Source: Desulfobacteraceae bacterium Eth-SRB1 (GTDB lineage: Bacteria; Desulfobacterota; Desulfobacteria; Desulfobacterales; ETH-SRB1). From it: a DNA stretch of 64,000 nucleotides. The notes beneath the pieces are model-generated. The model worked only from the letters and a program-made list of their open reading frames with translations. It was not told where the DNA came from and made no database searches. The stretch is from contig RPGP01000040.1 in NCBI GenBank assembly GCA_004193555.1, forward strand, positions 749,127 through 813,126. The letters run 5' to 3'. Positions 54,681 to 63,399 of this stretch are shown one piece after another. Position 1 is the first letter of the stretch; the number at the start of each line of letters is the position of its first letter. The position numbers and the translations under genes were made by a program.

Positions 54681-54784
54681 TTGCTTTGCTAACATGGGTT
54701 GCTATTGATGCATTCTTTAACATTTTATTTCTCCTTCCCGCCCTCTATAATATACACTAAATTATAGGTTGGGAAGTGTCTCAC

Positions 54785-55412
54785 TTATATTGGCACAGAG
54801 GGGTTTAGCCCGTTAACGGTTGAGTTGAACGTCATGCTGCTTCCTTTTGGATTTTCAGCAAGGTCCATTAGTTGTGACAGAACAGCATACAGCTCATAGG
54901 TCTTTTGATATTTAATTTTGTCATACGCCGAAATGTTGACCTTAATTTGTTCCTTTAATGAATCAATCTTAGAAAACACACCTATCCTTTCATATTCTTT
55001 TTTTGTAATAGCAAGAGCTGTAGAAAAAATCAACACTGGAATACTCGTAATGGACGTGGTCATGAATGGCCTCGGACCAAACTTTACTGTAATTGGCCAA
55101 GTGGGAAAAAAGCACATCTTTTACGAGCTTCATGTTGGAGACGATTGGCGTACTTGACTCTTCCTTGCTCGCAGTTTTGAGCGCTAAATCATACTGAACA
55201 GCCAGTAATTTACCCTCGAGAATTGCACGATACGCCCAGTATGCTTCATCTCTTGTGGTTTCTGCGTACTGACTCCTGAGGTAGTCTGCATGCTTGGCCA
55301 ATGACTGATTACTCGCCAATTCATTAGCGTAGCGTTCGCTACATGGAACTATTGGAGCACACGCGGAAACAAGCAAAGCAAGTAAAATACCGACAACAGC
55401 TACGTCTTTCAT
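54785..55412 (-). pseudogene. Lipoprotein, frameshifted
   Basis: Start at 55412: a signal sequence with lipobox (LLVSAC at about residues 12-17), then a soluble helical domain (ANELASNQSLAKHADYLRSQYAETTRDEAYWAY). Near 55048 the frame shifts: the first frame ends in a non-native tail, and a second frame (54785-55117) continues in register (PVLIFSTALAITKKEYERIGVFSKIDSL ... SSMTFNSTVNGLNP). The stop at 54785 lies two nt outside the IS. Function unknown. Confidence 0.65.
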
Positions 55413-55448
55413 GTATCTTTCTCCTTTCGGCACTAACCAGTTGGTATA

Positions 55449-55640
55449 GCTTCTGTCTAATATCAAATTTAAAACCATTTGACGAGTAAATGTTAATTTT
55501 CTTGTAATTTTTGAATGTATTTTTTAAAACAACTTTATCTGTTCTGATGCATCGGCTTTTTGTTTCTTTTTGGTTTTTCCTTTTGCATGAAGACCGGCTT
55601 TTACTTCCTGTTCGTGAATTTCGTGGTTTAGTTTTAACAG
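55449..55640. repeat. left copy of the direct duplication flanking the ABC-3C segment
   Basis: TTTCTGTCTAATATCAAATT-type block at about 55449-55500, followed by the 3' end of a restriction-modification gene (about 55516-55640). The same two parts in the same order and orientation are at 59927-60204. The 4.5 kb between them contain the GNAT, IS30 and ABC-3C genes. Confidence 0.75.
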
Positions 55641-55757
55641 GCGCTTTAGGACTTCTTTCCTGGCATCTGGTGAAATTGTATATCGTACACGGTCGTTTTC
55701 CGGCAGATAATCCACTTCGTAAAAATCGTGGGCCAGATCTATATCCTCAGATTATTT
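55524..55757 (-). pseudogene. 3' fragment of an Eco57I-type restriction-modification gene
   Basis: Reads LAHDFYEVDYLPENDRVRYT, then LKLNHEIHEQEVKAGLHAKGK and a KLF end. This is, as I recall it, the C-terminus of large Eco57I-type restriction-modification methylases. The upstream part is absent. The last 40 or so residues also end the 60087 remnant. Confidence 0.65.
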
Positions 55758-55794
55758 CAAAACTATAAAAGTAAAAAACGTTCTCCTGCTTCCA

Positions 55795-56357
55795 CTAATG
55801 TGCTAATCAAGACTCGACACCGAACTCTCTTGTAATGTAGAAGCACTGGATCAGTATATTCATAAGCAGGCAGGGCAGGATATCAGACGCCGCATCAGTC
55901 GTATTTTCGTTGCAGTGCTGCCGGACAACCCCAAAGAGGTGATGGGTTATTACAGCCTCAGCACATTATCCATTGAACTGAGCCAATTGCCGGAAAAGCT
56001 GGTCAGGAAGTTGCCGAAGCATCCGGTCCCCGCTGCTCTGATTGGCAGACTGGCGGTCAGTAAAAATGCCCGGGGATGCGGCATCGGCAAAATGTTGCTG
56101 GCAGATGCCATTAAGCGAACCCTGTCGGTCAGTGACGAGATCGCAATCTATGCCATAGTTGTGGATGCCATTAACGACAACGTCAAAGGCTTTTATGAGC
56201 AATTCGGGTTTGCCCCTTTAAGCAATGACAGCCCAAGACTGTTTTTGCCTTTAAAATCTTTTGAAGACAACCACAGTACCCATTAACCCAAGACCCAGTA
56301 CCTATTAATCCAATTACAATTACATACTTAATGCGCTAATCAAGATGTGACACCAGA
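55795..56357. repeat. two further copies of the 29-bp boundary repeat
   Basis: CTAATGTGCTAATCAAGACTC and GACACCGA at 55795-55823, and CTTAATGCGCTAATCAAGAT and GTGACACC at 56328-56357. They bracket the GNAT module on both sides. Confidence 0.7.
55823..56286 (+). CDS. GNAT acetyltransferase (TacT-like), fuller copy
   Basis: An open frame running from the boundary repeat through SCNVEALDQYIHKQAGQD, RRRISRIFVAV, VMGYYSLSTLSIEL and ALIGRLAVSKNARGCGIGKMLL to the stop. The acetyl-CoA site (R-x2-G-x-G) is intact. TacT-type GNATs are often toxins paired with a ribbon-helix-helix antitoxin; none is visible next door. The native start is cut by the repeat at 55795 (no ATG at the expected place; a GTG at 55915 is too late), so activity is doubtful. 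A truncated duplicate is at 51011. Confidence 0.7.
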
Positions 56358-56360
56358 GTT

Positions 56361-56736
56361 GAAGCTTTCCGATAAAACAGCCCACACAATGACCACTGCT
56401 TCTATCAAGGCCTTCCGGCGTATTCCAAAAGTAATGCGCAAGACGTTTACGCTTGATAACGGTAAGGAATTTTCACAGTTCAAACAGCTTGAAGAAAAAA
56501 CCGGTTTTTGTGTTTATTTTGCTGATCCTTATTCGGCTTGGCAGCGTGGTTCCAACGAAAACACCAACGGTTTAATAAGACAATATTTCCCCAAAGGGAC
56601 AAACTTTAGAAATATAACCAGCAAAGATCTTGCATTTGTAGTAAAAAAGTTAAATCATAGGCCAAAAAAATGCCTCAATTATCAGACGCCTCATGAAATC
56701 ATTTATGGTGCTATTCATGGTGCACTTGCAATTTGA
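56361..56736 (+). pseudogene. IS30-family transposase, C-terminal fragment
   Basis: About 125 residues: TLDNGKEFSQFKQLEE, FADPYSAWQRGSNENTNGLI, RQYFPKGTNFRNIT and LNHRPKKCLNYQTPHEI, the end of an IS30 DDE transposase. The first part is missing. The fragment starts exactly where the duplicated GNAT flank ends. Confidence 0.85.
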
Positions 56737-56957
56737 ATTCACCTACTTTGGCTTTCTGAGGATATGTCCGAAAAAAGAATTTAATAAACCAGAGAAAATA
56801 TATGTCTGCGATCTCCGCAAAAGACCAAAAATAAAATGAGAAACGCATAAAATCATGAACGTCCAGCTTCTCCTATATTGTTCTTCGCTGCGCATAACCG
56901 GCTGGCAATGGAGTACAGCATAATTGCCAGTCCGCGTTGATGCGGTTAGGCGTCAAC

Positions 56958-58676
56958 TCACCTTTCAATCCTGAAAAGTTTATCCTTCTGTGATAATTTC
57001 ACCACTATATACTCATCTTTATTCAACTCATTTGGCAGCTTGTCTTTTAAAATTGATGCAACAAACTGTATACCATTTGCACTGACAAGATTAGCAATCC
57101 TCAGGAGTTGATTATCATGCATCAGTTCTTTTTTGTCATTGAGGAGAAAGTGCATGCAGGGGATATTCTCTTCATCAGCAAAGAGGGTGTAGGCGATATC
57201 AAAACACGATATTTCACCTTGTTTTTTTCCAGAACTGAAATTGGTGTTAAATGCTGTGAATTCGTAGAGGCGGCGTCCCTTTACTATTTTTGTATCGACC
57301 TTCAACGCATACTTTTCACCATACAACTCATATGACACAGATGAGAAAAGCCTGTTGAATTTGTTGACCTGTTCTTTGATTTTCAGGGCAAATTCATCAG
57401 AGAATAGGTCATTGTCGATTGCTGAGAGTTCTTTATTGAGTTCCGTCAGTTTTGACTCTACATCGCTCAATTGACGCAGGGTGTTTTCATATTCCCCCTT
57501 TGTTTGGTATTTAGCATTAAGTTCTACAATCAATTGCTCAAGCACTTCAAAGGAATCACTTTGGGTGATAGCGGCACTTAATTCGGCTTCTTCAACCAAG
57601 AGGCGGTTTAAATGCTCAAGTTGTACGGTAAGCTTCGCGTCAATCTTCGGTAAATCCTGCGTAATAAACCGAATTTTGGACCCCACCATTCGGTTGTGAA
57701 AATCATAAAGCTCCTGAAAGGTCTTTTGAATTCCGCTCACCAGAGATGTTGCCTGCTGATAGATTTGCTGCAACTGCTGCAGATCTATGGTGGATTCACC
57801 CGATTGTATCTCCCTCTGGGCTTCTGAAATCAAATCTTTCCGCAGTTCAAGTCTGCCAATTTCAGATGAAGTAAGATTTATCTGATATTTAACTCTGTTC
57901 AGCTTGTCCAAATCCGATTCAAAATTTGGATTAAGGTTGAGTGACGCCTTTCGACGCTCAAGTTCTTCTATCTCTAATTGAAGAAGATCCAACGCGGTCT
58001 CGTATGCCGATTTTGTCTGTTGAGACTCAAGGCGTTTCTTGAATTTTTCCTCAGCACCAATTTGAGAGCGCAACTCCTGTTTGGTATCTCCTTGCTCGAA
58101 ATCACAGCCGAAAAGAAAGAGATAGAGCGTCTCGTACTCATCATCACGAGTAAAACGGTCTAGATTTTTGAGGGTGTTGTTAATGCTTAGATCTTTGTAG
58201 CGGATATTGTGAGAAATTATCTGTCGGAATGTCGGTTTATTCCCGTAATGTCCGGGAAACAGAAGATCTGTTAGTGTTTCTTCAAACTCGTCATCAGTTT
58301 TATTGTTGCCGTCTACGCGTTGAATTTTGTCTTTGCGGGTCAAAAAGTTTCGTTCAATAAGCACTTCTCGAGACTCTTCCTGCAAAAGGTCATTTTTGAG
58401 AACCAGCAAAACAAGCACTTTGTTGTCAACAAGGAAATCTTTAACAAGCTTGTACTCGTTCCGTTTGTTTTCGTGGTCAGAGTATATCCCTTTCGCCTTA
58501 GCACCAAGGCAGAAATCAACCAGCTTCAGAACCGTTGTCTTGCCGACGTTGTTCCCGGTCTCTTTACCGCTTAAAACGGGTGTTTCGTCAACAATCAGGT
58601 TAAAACCCGGGTTAAATCGTATGTCTCGGATTATGGCGCCATCCCCACGGGTAATGGTCAGTGACTTCAAGAACAT
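56958..58676 (-). CDS. ABC-three component system ATPase (DUF2326-type, SMC-like)
   Basis: ATPase of 572 aa: Walker A at about residues 42-49 (GNNVGKTT, with VLKLVDFCLG after it), a long coiled coil of heptad-rich helices (about 205-435), then a DUF2326-type C-terminal half with KQGEISCFDIAYTLFADEENIP and MHFLLNDKK as the signature and Walker B area. In the ABC-3C systems defined by Aravind and colleagues such an ATPase works with a small middle component and an effector-like protein; both are encoded just upstream here. The start overlaps the end of the middle component. A DNA-sensing motor in defense is the inferred role. Confidence 0.85.
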   Translation of the reverse strand: MFLKSLTITRGDGAIIRDIRFNPGFNLIVDETPVLSGKETGNNVGKTTVLKLVDFCLGAKAKGIYSDHENKRNEYKLVKDFLVDNKVLVLLVLKNDLLQEESREVLIERNFLTRKDKIQRVDGNNKTDDEFEETLTDLLFPGHYGNKPTFRQIISHNIRYKDLSINNTLKNLDRFTRDDEYETLYLFLFGCDFEQGDTKQELRSQIGAEEKFKKRLESQQTKSAYETALDLLQLEIEELERRKASLNLNPNFESDLDKLNRVKYQINLTSSEIGRLELRKDLISEAQREIQSGESTIDLQQLQQIYQQATSLVSGIQKTFQELYDFHNRMVGSKIRFITQDLPKIDAKLTVQLEHLNRLLVEEAELSAAITQSDSFEVLEQLIVELNAKYQTKGEYENTLRQLSDVESKLTELNKELSAIDNDLFSDEFALKIKEQVNKFNRLFSSVSYELYGEKYALKVDTKIVKGRRLYEFTAFNTNFSSGKKQGEISCFDIAYTLFADEENIPCMHFLLNDKKELMHDNQLLRIANLVSANGIQFVASILKDKLPNELNKDEYIVVKLSQKDKLFRIER

Positions 58677-58894
58677 AGTTCCACCTTGCCGCAGTCATTC
58701 AATGTGACCAGATTGAGGAGAAAAAGCCAGTCGAGACACAGTACAAAAACCGGCATGCTCATTTCTCGCTCAGATGTTATCTGTATGTATAAATCAAGCA
58801 TATCCATCACACGATTCTCTTGAATCGCCTTCAGTACAAAAGCACCATTGAAGTAAATGGTCTGCTCTGGATGAATGTTGTCAGGAACGAGCAT
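58667..58894 (-). CDS. ABC-three component system middle component (MC6-like)
   Basis: Small protein of 75 aa: MLVPDNIHPEQTIYFNGAFV, then helices (VMDMLDLYIQITSERE, PVFVLCLDWLFLLNLVTL) in the style of ABC-3C middle component 6. It overlaps the upstream SMEK gene by 14 nt and the ATPase by 10 nt, so translation is coupled. It is thought to link the ATPase to the effector protein. Alone, the sequence is short; the context decides the call. Confidence 0.78.
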   Translation of the reverse strand: MLVPDNIHPEQTIYFNGAFVLKAIQENRVMDMLDLYIQITSEREMSMPVFVLCLDWLFLLNLVTLNDCGKVELCS

Positions 58895-59846
58895 CGTTAT
58901 TTCCTAAAGGGTTTTTGAAAATTTTGCAACGAATGAAGGCATCCACAACGAGAATCTGAGCACACAACGTAAGTTCTTCTTCAGGTATAGGTGTGTAATT
59001 GGCACTTGCCCGAATCTTCTGGACAACCTCTTCGATAATCAAAAAAAAACACTGGTCAGGAGAACCAACTGGGCCTAAAGTGACGTACTCCGTGCGGATA
59101 CCATTAAGAATTGAAAGGCTTTTGTTAACGCCCTGTCTGTCAAAATCCGAATAGATCTTTTCGATACGATGATAATGGATTTTATAGTCGTCGATAAGAA
59201 CTCTGGCGGTGTCCAATTGATTGTACGAAATCTTTGCTTCAATATCGTACGGTACTGTTTCAAAGCCCGATACCCCCTGACTCCAATTTTCTTTGGAAAG
59301 AATTTTGATGATTGTCGTCAGGTTTGACTCTACTTTCTCTGGATCAGGTTCATTTTTGAGTTCCTTTTTCAGAAAATCATAGACATCTTTCTGCCGGTCT
59401 ATGTCCATTGTACCAATTAACACTAAAAGAGAGGGGATATCAAGAATATCATCGGCGGGCGAAAATGTCAGATCATAAGGATTTGAAAATGTTTTGGTTC
59501 GTAAGTCTTTTGTGTCTTTGGAGATGGATATAAATTTAAAGGAATAGCCCTTGAAGATGGAAAGGTCTTTAGCGAGGGCGGATTCAATCTTATGACGCGT
59601 TGCAGTAGAAGAAACCTGCGCAACGATGTTATTCGTCGTATCTACTAAATCAATACCAGCCACATTATGTTGCTCTTTATTATAGTTTCTGAGATCCCAA
59701 CCAAAGAGCAGATTTAAGAAATGTGAATAAAAGTTCTCTGAATGCAGATGCAGGTCCAGAATATTTAAGCCCCCACGCATCTCTATGCGAGTAGCAAGAA
59801 TACTGAGTTTTTCTTCAATGAAGTTGAAATATTTTTGACGATTCAT
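58881..59846 (-). CDS. SMEK-domain ABC-three component system protein
   Basis: Protein of 321 aa. The N-terminal SMEK domain (MNRQKYFNFIEEKLSILATRIEM start, LHSENFYSHFLNLLFGW, DLVDTTNNIVAQVSSTATRHKIESAL) has the spacing of restriction-endonuclease-like folds: a conserved acidic residue and VAQVSS where (Q/E)xK-type residues would be. The C-terminal part (about 175-321) fits the ABC-3C C-terminal domain. First gene of the operon. A nuclease or sensor role is inferred; no catalytic residues are proven. Confidence 0.8.
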   Translation of the reverse strand: MNRQKYFNFIEEKLSILATRIEMRGGLNILDLHLHSENFYSHFLNLLFGWDLRNYNKEQHNVAGIDLVDTTNNIVAQVSSTATRHKIESALAKDLSIFKGYSFKFISISKDTKDLRTKTFSNPYDLTFSPADDILDIPSLLVLIGTMDIDRQKDVYDFLKKELKNEPDPEKVESNLTTIIKILSKENWSQGVSGFETVPYDIEAKISYNQLDTARVLIDDYKIHYHRIEKIYSDFDRQGVNKSLSILNGIRTEYVTLGPVGSPDQCFFLIIEEVVQKIRASANYTPIPEEELTLCAQILVVDAFIRCKIFKNPLGNNDARS

Positions 59847-59926
59847 AATCGCTTTTCACTTTCTGGTCAGCATCATTCATGGTCTCGAAAAAATCGCTCT
59901 CTCCTGTCCATCCAGTTAGTATATAG

Positions 59927-60204
59927 TTTCTGTCTAATATCAAATTTAAAACCATTTGACGAGTAAATGTTGATTTTTTTATAAGCTTTTAGCTGAATAA
60001 CTATAATTTTGCAATGATATGCAGGGGTTGAATAACATCATATGATAAAGATACCTTAGAACCCTATCCCAACTTTTATGTCTTTTTTAAAACAACTTCA
60101 TCTGTCCTGGCGCATCGGCTTTCTGTCTGTATTTGGTTTTTCCTTTTGTGTGCAGGCCGGCTTTGACTTCCTGTTCGTGGATTTCGTGGTTTAGTTTTAA
60201 CAGG
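59927..60204. repeat. right copy of the direct duplication
   Basis: TTTCTGTCTAATATCAAATT-type block then the restriction-modification gene 3' end, matching 55449-55640. An extra 80 nt separate the two parts here. Confidence 0.75.
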
Positions 60205-60764
60205 CTTTCGAGATCAAACTCGATAAATGACAGCCTGATAAGCCTGCTGCTGTTTCGCAAAAGCCTTAAATGAATGCCATTTGTAATAATTGCATAAAGG
60301 TGTTCGGTAAGATTTATATATTCCTGCAAAAGGGCATGGGGTGACATGCGGGGTCCACTGTCTGTCCTTTTTTTATCAAGGCTGTCATTAAATCCGACAA
60401 TATGAATTGGGAATCTGTCAAGATTGGCTGTGCGGTGGCTGACTGCATACGATTTTCCATGAACGGTTTCCGCCTTTGAGAGCTGGGCATCATATCCGAA
60501 TAATCCAAGCAAAGGGATTATCCAGAATTTTCTTGTTTCTGTGGTTCCATATTCCTGTTTGGCAACTCTTTCTTTCTGCCTTTTGAATATCCGCCACAAA
60601 TCCTGGGCATCTGCCCATGCTCTTGCGATTTCATCCTTGACCTTTATTTTTGTGTCAAAGCCGAAATTTTTGGCAAGCTGGCCGCCAATATCCCCCTGCT
60701 CGATCTTATCTAAAATATCCGCAGAAAGTATGGCACCTTCTATGCGTATAGTGGTGTATTTCAT
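60087..60764 (-). pseudogene. Internally deleted Eco57I-type restriction-modification gene
   Basis: 225 aa. An N-terminal 180 residues (MKYTTIRIEGAILSADILD, QDLWRIFKRQKERVA, FGYDAQLSKAETVHGKSYAV) belong to the start of large restriction-modification methylases of about 1000 or more residues. They are fused directly to the C-terminal tail (LKLNHEIHEQEVKAGLHTKGK ... KLF). The helicase and methyltransferase middle is gone. The frame is intact, so a small product may still be made. Confidence 0.7.
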
Positions 60765-60979
60765 TGTTTATGGTTCAAAGTTCAGGGTTCAGGGAATGCT
60801 ACCATTTTATATATTCCTTTTTTTGACAGGATATACATAATAATCAGGATATTAGAAAAAGAACAAATCGTTACTTTTCAACAGGTTAGCAGGCATAGAC
60901 CTTTAAAACTCTTTTAAAACTCTTTTAAATAATTGACCATTTCGAGTAACCGCTGTTCTGTATTTTTCCTGTTCTTGTA

Positions 60980-61513
60980 TTATTTTTTCTTACCATACTT
61001 ACTGGTCTTTTCTTTTACTATATACCCGATTTTCTTTTTCGGTTTATTTTCAACAGCTAATATTTGATCTAAAGTTTCAAATACAATTCTAAACCGTTCT
61101 TCAGTTATCTGTTTAAGTCCTTCCAATTCCCTTCTGATATCTTTGTTATCAAGAAGCGCTTCACGGAGCTTGGTAAATGTCCGCATAATCTGAATATTAA
61201 CATGAATCGCACGTTCGCTTTTTAGAACACTGGAGAGCATGGCCACTCCTTGTTCAGTAAAGACCATGGGTAAATATCTGGCTCCACCCCAACTTGAGGT
61301 CACAATTTGTGACCTCAAGTTTTTAAATTCATCCATGGTTAGTTCAAACATGAAATCAGCAGGAAATCTATCGGAATTCCTCTTAACCGCCTGTTTTAAA
61401 ACTTTAGTTTCAACAGCGTAAAGCTCTGCCAGATCCCTGTCCAGCATTACTTTCAGATTGCGTATGAGGTAAATTTTGCTCGCAATTCTTTCTATAGGTA
61501 TCATTTTGTTCAT
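60980..61513 (-). CDS. ORF6N domain protein (phage antirepressor-like)
   Basis: Protein of 177 aa with the ORF6N/KilA-type DNA-binding domain: RIASKIYLIRNLKVMLDRDLAELYAVETKVLKQAVKRNSDRFPADFMFELT and WGGARYLPMVFTEQGVAML. A C-terminal helix-rich tail ends in lysines. These proteins occur in prophages and in islands, frequently as single genes. No prophage genes are near. Confidence 0.88.
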   Translation of the reverse strand: MNKMIPIERIASKIYLIRNLKVMLDRDLAELYAVETKVLKQAVKRNSDRFPADFMFELTMDEFKNLRSQIVTSSWGGARYLPMVFTEQGVAMLSSVLKSERAIHVNIQIMRTFTKLREALLDNKDIRRELEGLKQITEERFRIVFETLDQILAVENKPKKKIGYIVKEKTSKYGKKK

Positions 61514-61524
61514 TATGCACCTTT

Positions 61525-61671
61525 TTAATTCCCTCTGTCCGGCAATAAAATATATACTCCCATCAGATCCATTGGGATAACCGGCTCAACGACCGCTTCA
61601 ATTACTTCTTTAATTTTTTCATCTTTAATATTTATAAAGCTGCTGACAAAATGCTTGTAATCATCCTTCTC
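61525..61671 (-). pseudogene. C-terminal remnant, family not recognised
   Basis: A frame of 48 codons reading AEKDDYKHFVSSFINIKDE, KIKEVIEAVVEPV and LMGVYILLPDRGN then stop, with an in-frame TAA upstream and no start. It resembles the tail of a larger protein. The gap 61914-62093 likewise holds an open tail (KENIELLTSEIRVTDLDIDM) ending before the Fic remnant. Confidence 0.4.
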
Positions 61672-61761
61672 TGCTTAATAATTTTAAATCGATTATACCT
61701 TTATTCGCTTTTAAAGCAATTACTTTGACAAAAAAAGGGTCTGCTTTTTTTCATTGCAGTT

Positions 61762-61910
61762 AATTAGTGCCTCTCCGAAAACCTATCAATCGATTTGTTG
61801 GGTTTCGCCCACTGAAACCATATTTTGGTAATTGCTTGATATTCGTAGGTTGTGAAGCCTGCGCTCAACCCAAGCTGCCAAAAACCGGACTTTTCGGACA
61901 GGCACTAATT
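61762..61910. repeat. long-hairpin element E4 (related to E1)
   Basis: 149 bp with ends AATTAGTGCCTCTCCGAAAA / TTTTCGGACAGGCACTAATT (19 of 20). The ends share GCCTGTCCGARAA with E1. The exact centre (61821-61850) has TTGATATTCGTAGG, similar to the right half of the E1 core. Inner arms contain GTTGGGTTTCGCCCACTG. Confidence 0.55.
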
Positions 61911-62093
61911 AAACCACGGGCTTCGCCAATGCGACCCTAAAAGGGTTGACCGTTCCGGCGAAAATACATATACCCAATAGTATCAAAAAGAGAATATTGA
62001 ATTGCTGACCAGTGAGATTCGGGTAACAGATCTGGATATTGATATGGCAGATGTCAAGCATTGATGAATTGTTTGCGGGGGAAGGATAACGGT

Positions 62094-62467
62094 ATGTCAC
62101 AATATTATACTGTAAAAAAAACAGGTGTGCTTGAATCGCTGACTCAGGAGATTAATAATCTGCAAGTCAGGATTGATGAAAAGAACTCTTTGCGGCCGGA
62201 ACGCTGGGAAACGGTTATGGAAAAGTTGAAAATGGAATGGACTTATGACTCCAATGCAATTGAGGGCAGCACGCTGACATGGGGAGCCCGGCTGCTTATG
62301 AATCTGATTTTCATAAAAAAAGGTTGCCGCCTGCGGTTATCAGAAACGAAAGGCGCAGGCTTTATCTAAATACACTTGCCAAAGCGGATAAAGGAAATCT
62401 GGAACCTTTTGTGCGCTTTGTGGGAGAATCGCTTGTGAGTACGCAGAAAGTAATTGTTGAGGCGTGA
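62094..62467 (+). pseudogene. Fic-family protein remnant with catalytic centre deleted
   Basis: The start (ATG 62094, GGGGAAGGA upstream) reads ESLTQEINNLQVRIDEKNSL then WTYDSNAIEGSTLTWG, which holds an S-x3-E-G inhibitory-helix motif. The frame then shifts into RLPPAVIRNERRRLYLNTLA and LEPFVRFVGESLVSTQKVIV, the end of a Fic protein. The catalytic HPFxxGNGR segment is absent, so it cannot AMPylate. Frames on either side overlap at 62279-62369. Confidence 0.75.
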
Positions 62468-62586
62468 TAAAATTACGTAACAGTTCAGCCACGAATTGGC
62501 ACAAATGGACTCAAATAAAGAAAAAATGTAACTGTTCAGCCACAGATTTACGCAGATAGGTTTAAAAGAAATCACGGAGAAGGAAC

Positions 62587-63381
62587 TTGAAAAGAAGTCA
62601 ACAACAATTGCAGAAAACTGGTCATCTGAAACAGGATTCTTTACTTATGAAGAAACATGATGCAATTGTAAATCCCGCAAAAGGGAAAGGCTCTTTGAGT
62701 TTAGGTCCAAATGCCGTTATGGTGAGCAGCGAGAGCGATCTGCAAATTCTTTGCAATATGATGAATCTGAAAAAGGATGGATTCAAAAAACTTCTGATGA
62801 GCGAGTTATATACCGGCGATAAAAATAATACCGATGTTACGTTGACAGGGCCATTTATCGGAGCTCCATATACTGTCATGCTTCTTGAGACTCTAATTGC
62901 ATGGGGTGCAAAAAAAATTTTGTTTTTAGGATGGTGCGGAGCGGTTTCCCCTTATGTCAAGATAGGAGATATTATAATCCCGGATGGCGCAGTTATTGAT
63001 GAAGGCACATCAAAGCATTACGGAAAGGTTAATGGCAGTCTGGCGCAACCATCCGGCAACATATCTGAAAGTATAAAAGAGGCATTAAAAAAGAAAGGGC
63101 TTTCTTTTCATGAAGGGGTTATATGGTCTACTGACGGCATTTACAGGGAGACCCGTGAAAAGGTCGAGCATTTTCAAAAAAAGGATGCATTAGCTGTTGA
63201 AATGGAACTTTCAGCCCTTTTTAGTGTGGGAAGATTTCGGGAAGTTGAAGTAGGCGGAATCCTGATTGTTTCTGATGAAATATCTACATTCAGGCACCTG
63301 GCCGGCTTTCACAAAAAAGTCTTCAGAAAAAGCCGCGAGGCTGTGTGCGAAGTGATTACGGATCTGTTTGCAAAACCGTAA
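62587..63381 (+). CDS. Nucleoside phosphorylase (PNP/UDP family)
   Basis: Protein of 264 aa. GWCGAVSPYVKIGDIIIPDGAV is the phosphate and nucleoside region, and ALAVEMELSALFSVG the ME-type substrate segment, both typical of the PNP/UDP phosphorylase clan. It would cleave a purine or uridine nucleoside or methylthioadenosine. Start TTG 62587 has GGAGAAGGA upstream; ATG 62647 (20 residues later) has none. Repeats (GTAACTGTTCAGCCAC) lie before it. The ligase gene follows at 63400. Confidence 0.82.
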   Translation: MKRSQQQLQKTGHLKQDSLLMKKHDAIVNPAKGKGSLSLGPNAVMVSSESDLQILCNMMNLKKDGFKKLLMSELYTGDKNNTDVTLTGPFIGAPYTVMLLETLIAWGAKKILFLGWCGAVSPYVKIGDIIIPDGAVIDEGTSKHYGKVNGSLAQPSGNISESIKEALKKKGLSFHEGVIWSTDGIYRETREKVEHFQKKDALAVEMELSALFSVGRFREVEVGGILIVSDEISTFRHLAGFHKKVFRKSREAVCEVITDLFAKP

Positions 63382-63399
63382 ATTTTTTAAGCAGGCAAA

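Larger units (their letters stand above)
53280..54783. mobile_element. IS3-type element remnant with nested insertion
   Basis: Ends TGAGACACCTCC (53280) and GGAAGTGTCTCA (54772-54783) are inverted, and the match extends inward to TAATTTAGTGTAT on both sides. The start of a transposase frame (ATG at 54723 on the minus strand, with AAGGAG upstream) and its final 133 codons (53301-53702) remain. The middle is replaced by 0.96 kb holding the decayed repeat-protein and RAYT copies. It interrupts the surface protein gene. Confidence 0.75.

Noticed and set aside
48792-56357. Integron cassette array with attC sites
   Set aside because: The recurring 29-bp repeat lacks GTTRRRY/RYYYAAC core sites and no integron integrase is present.
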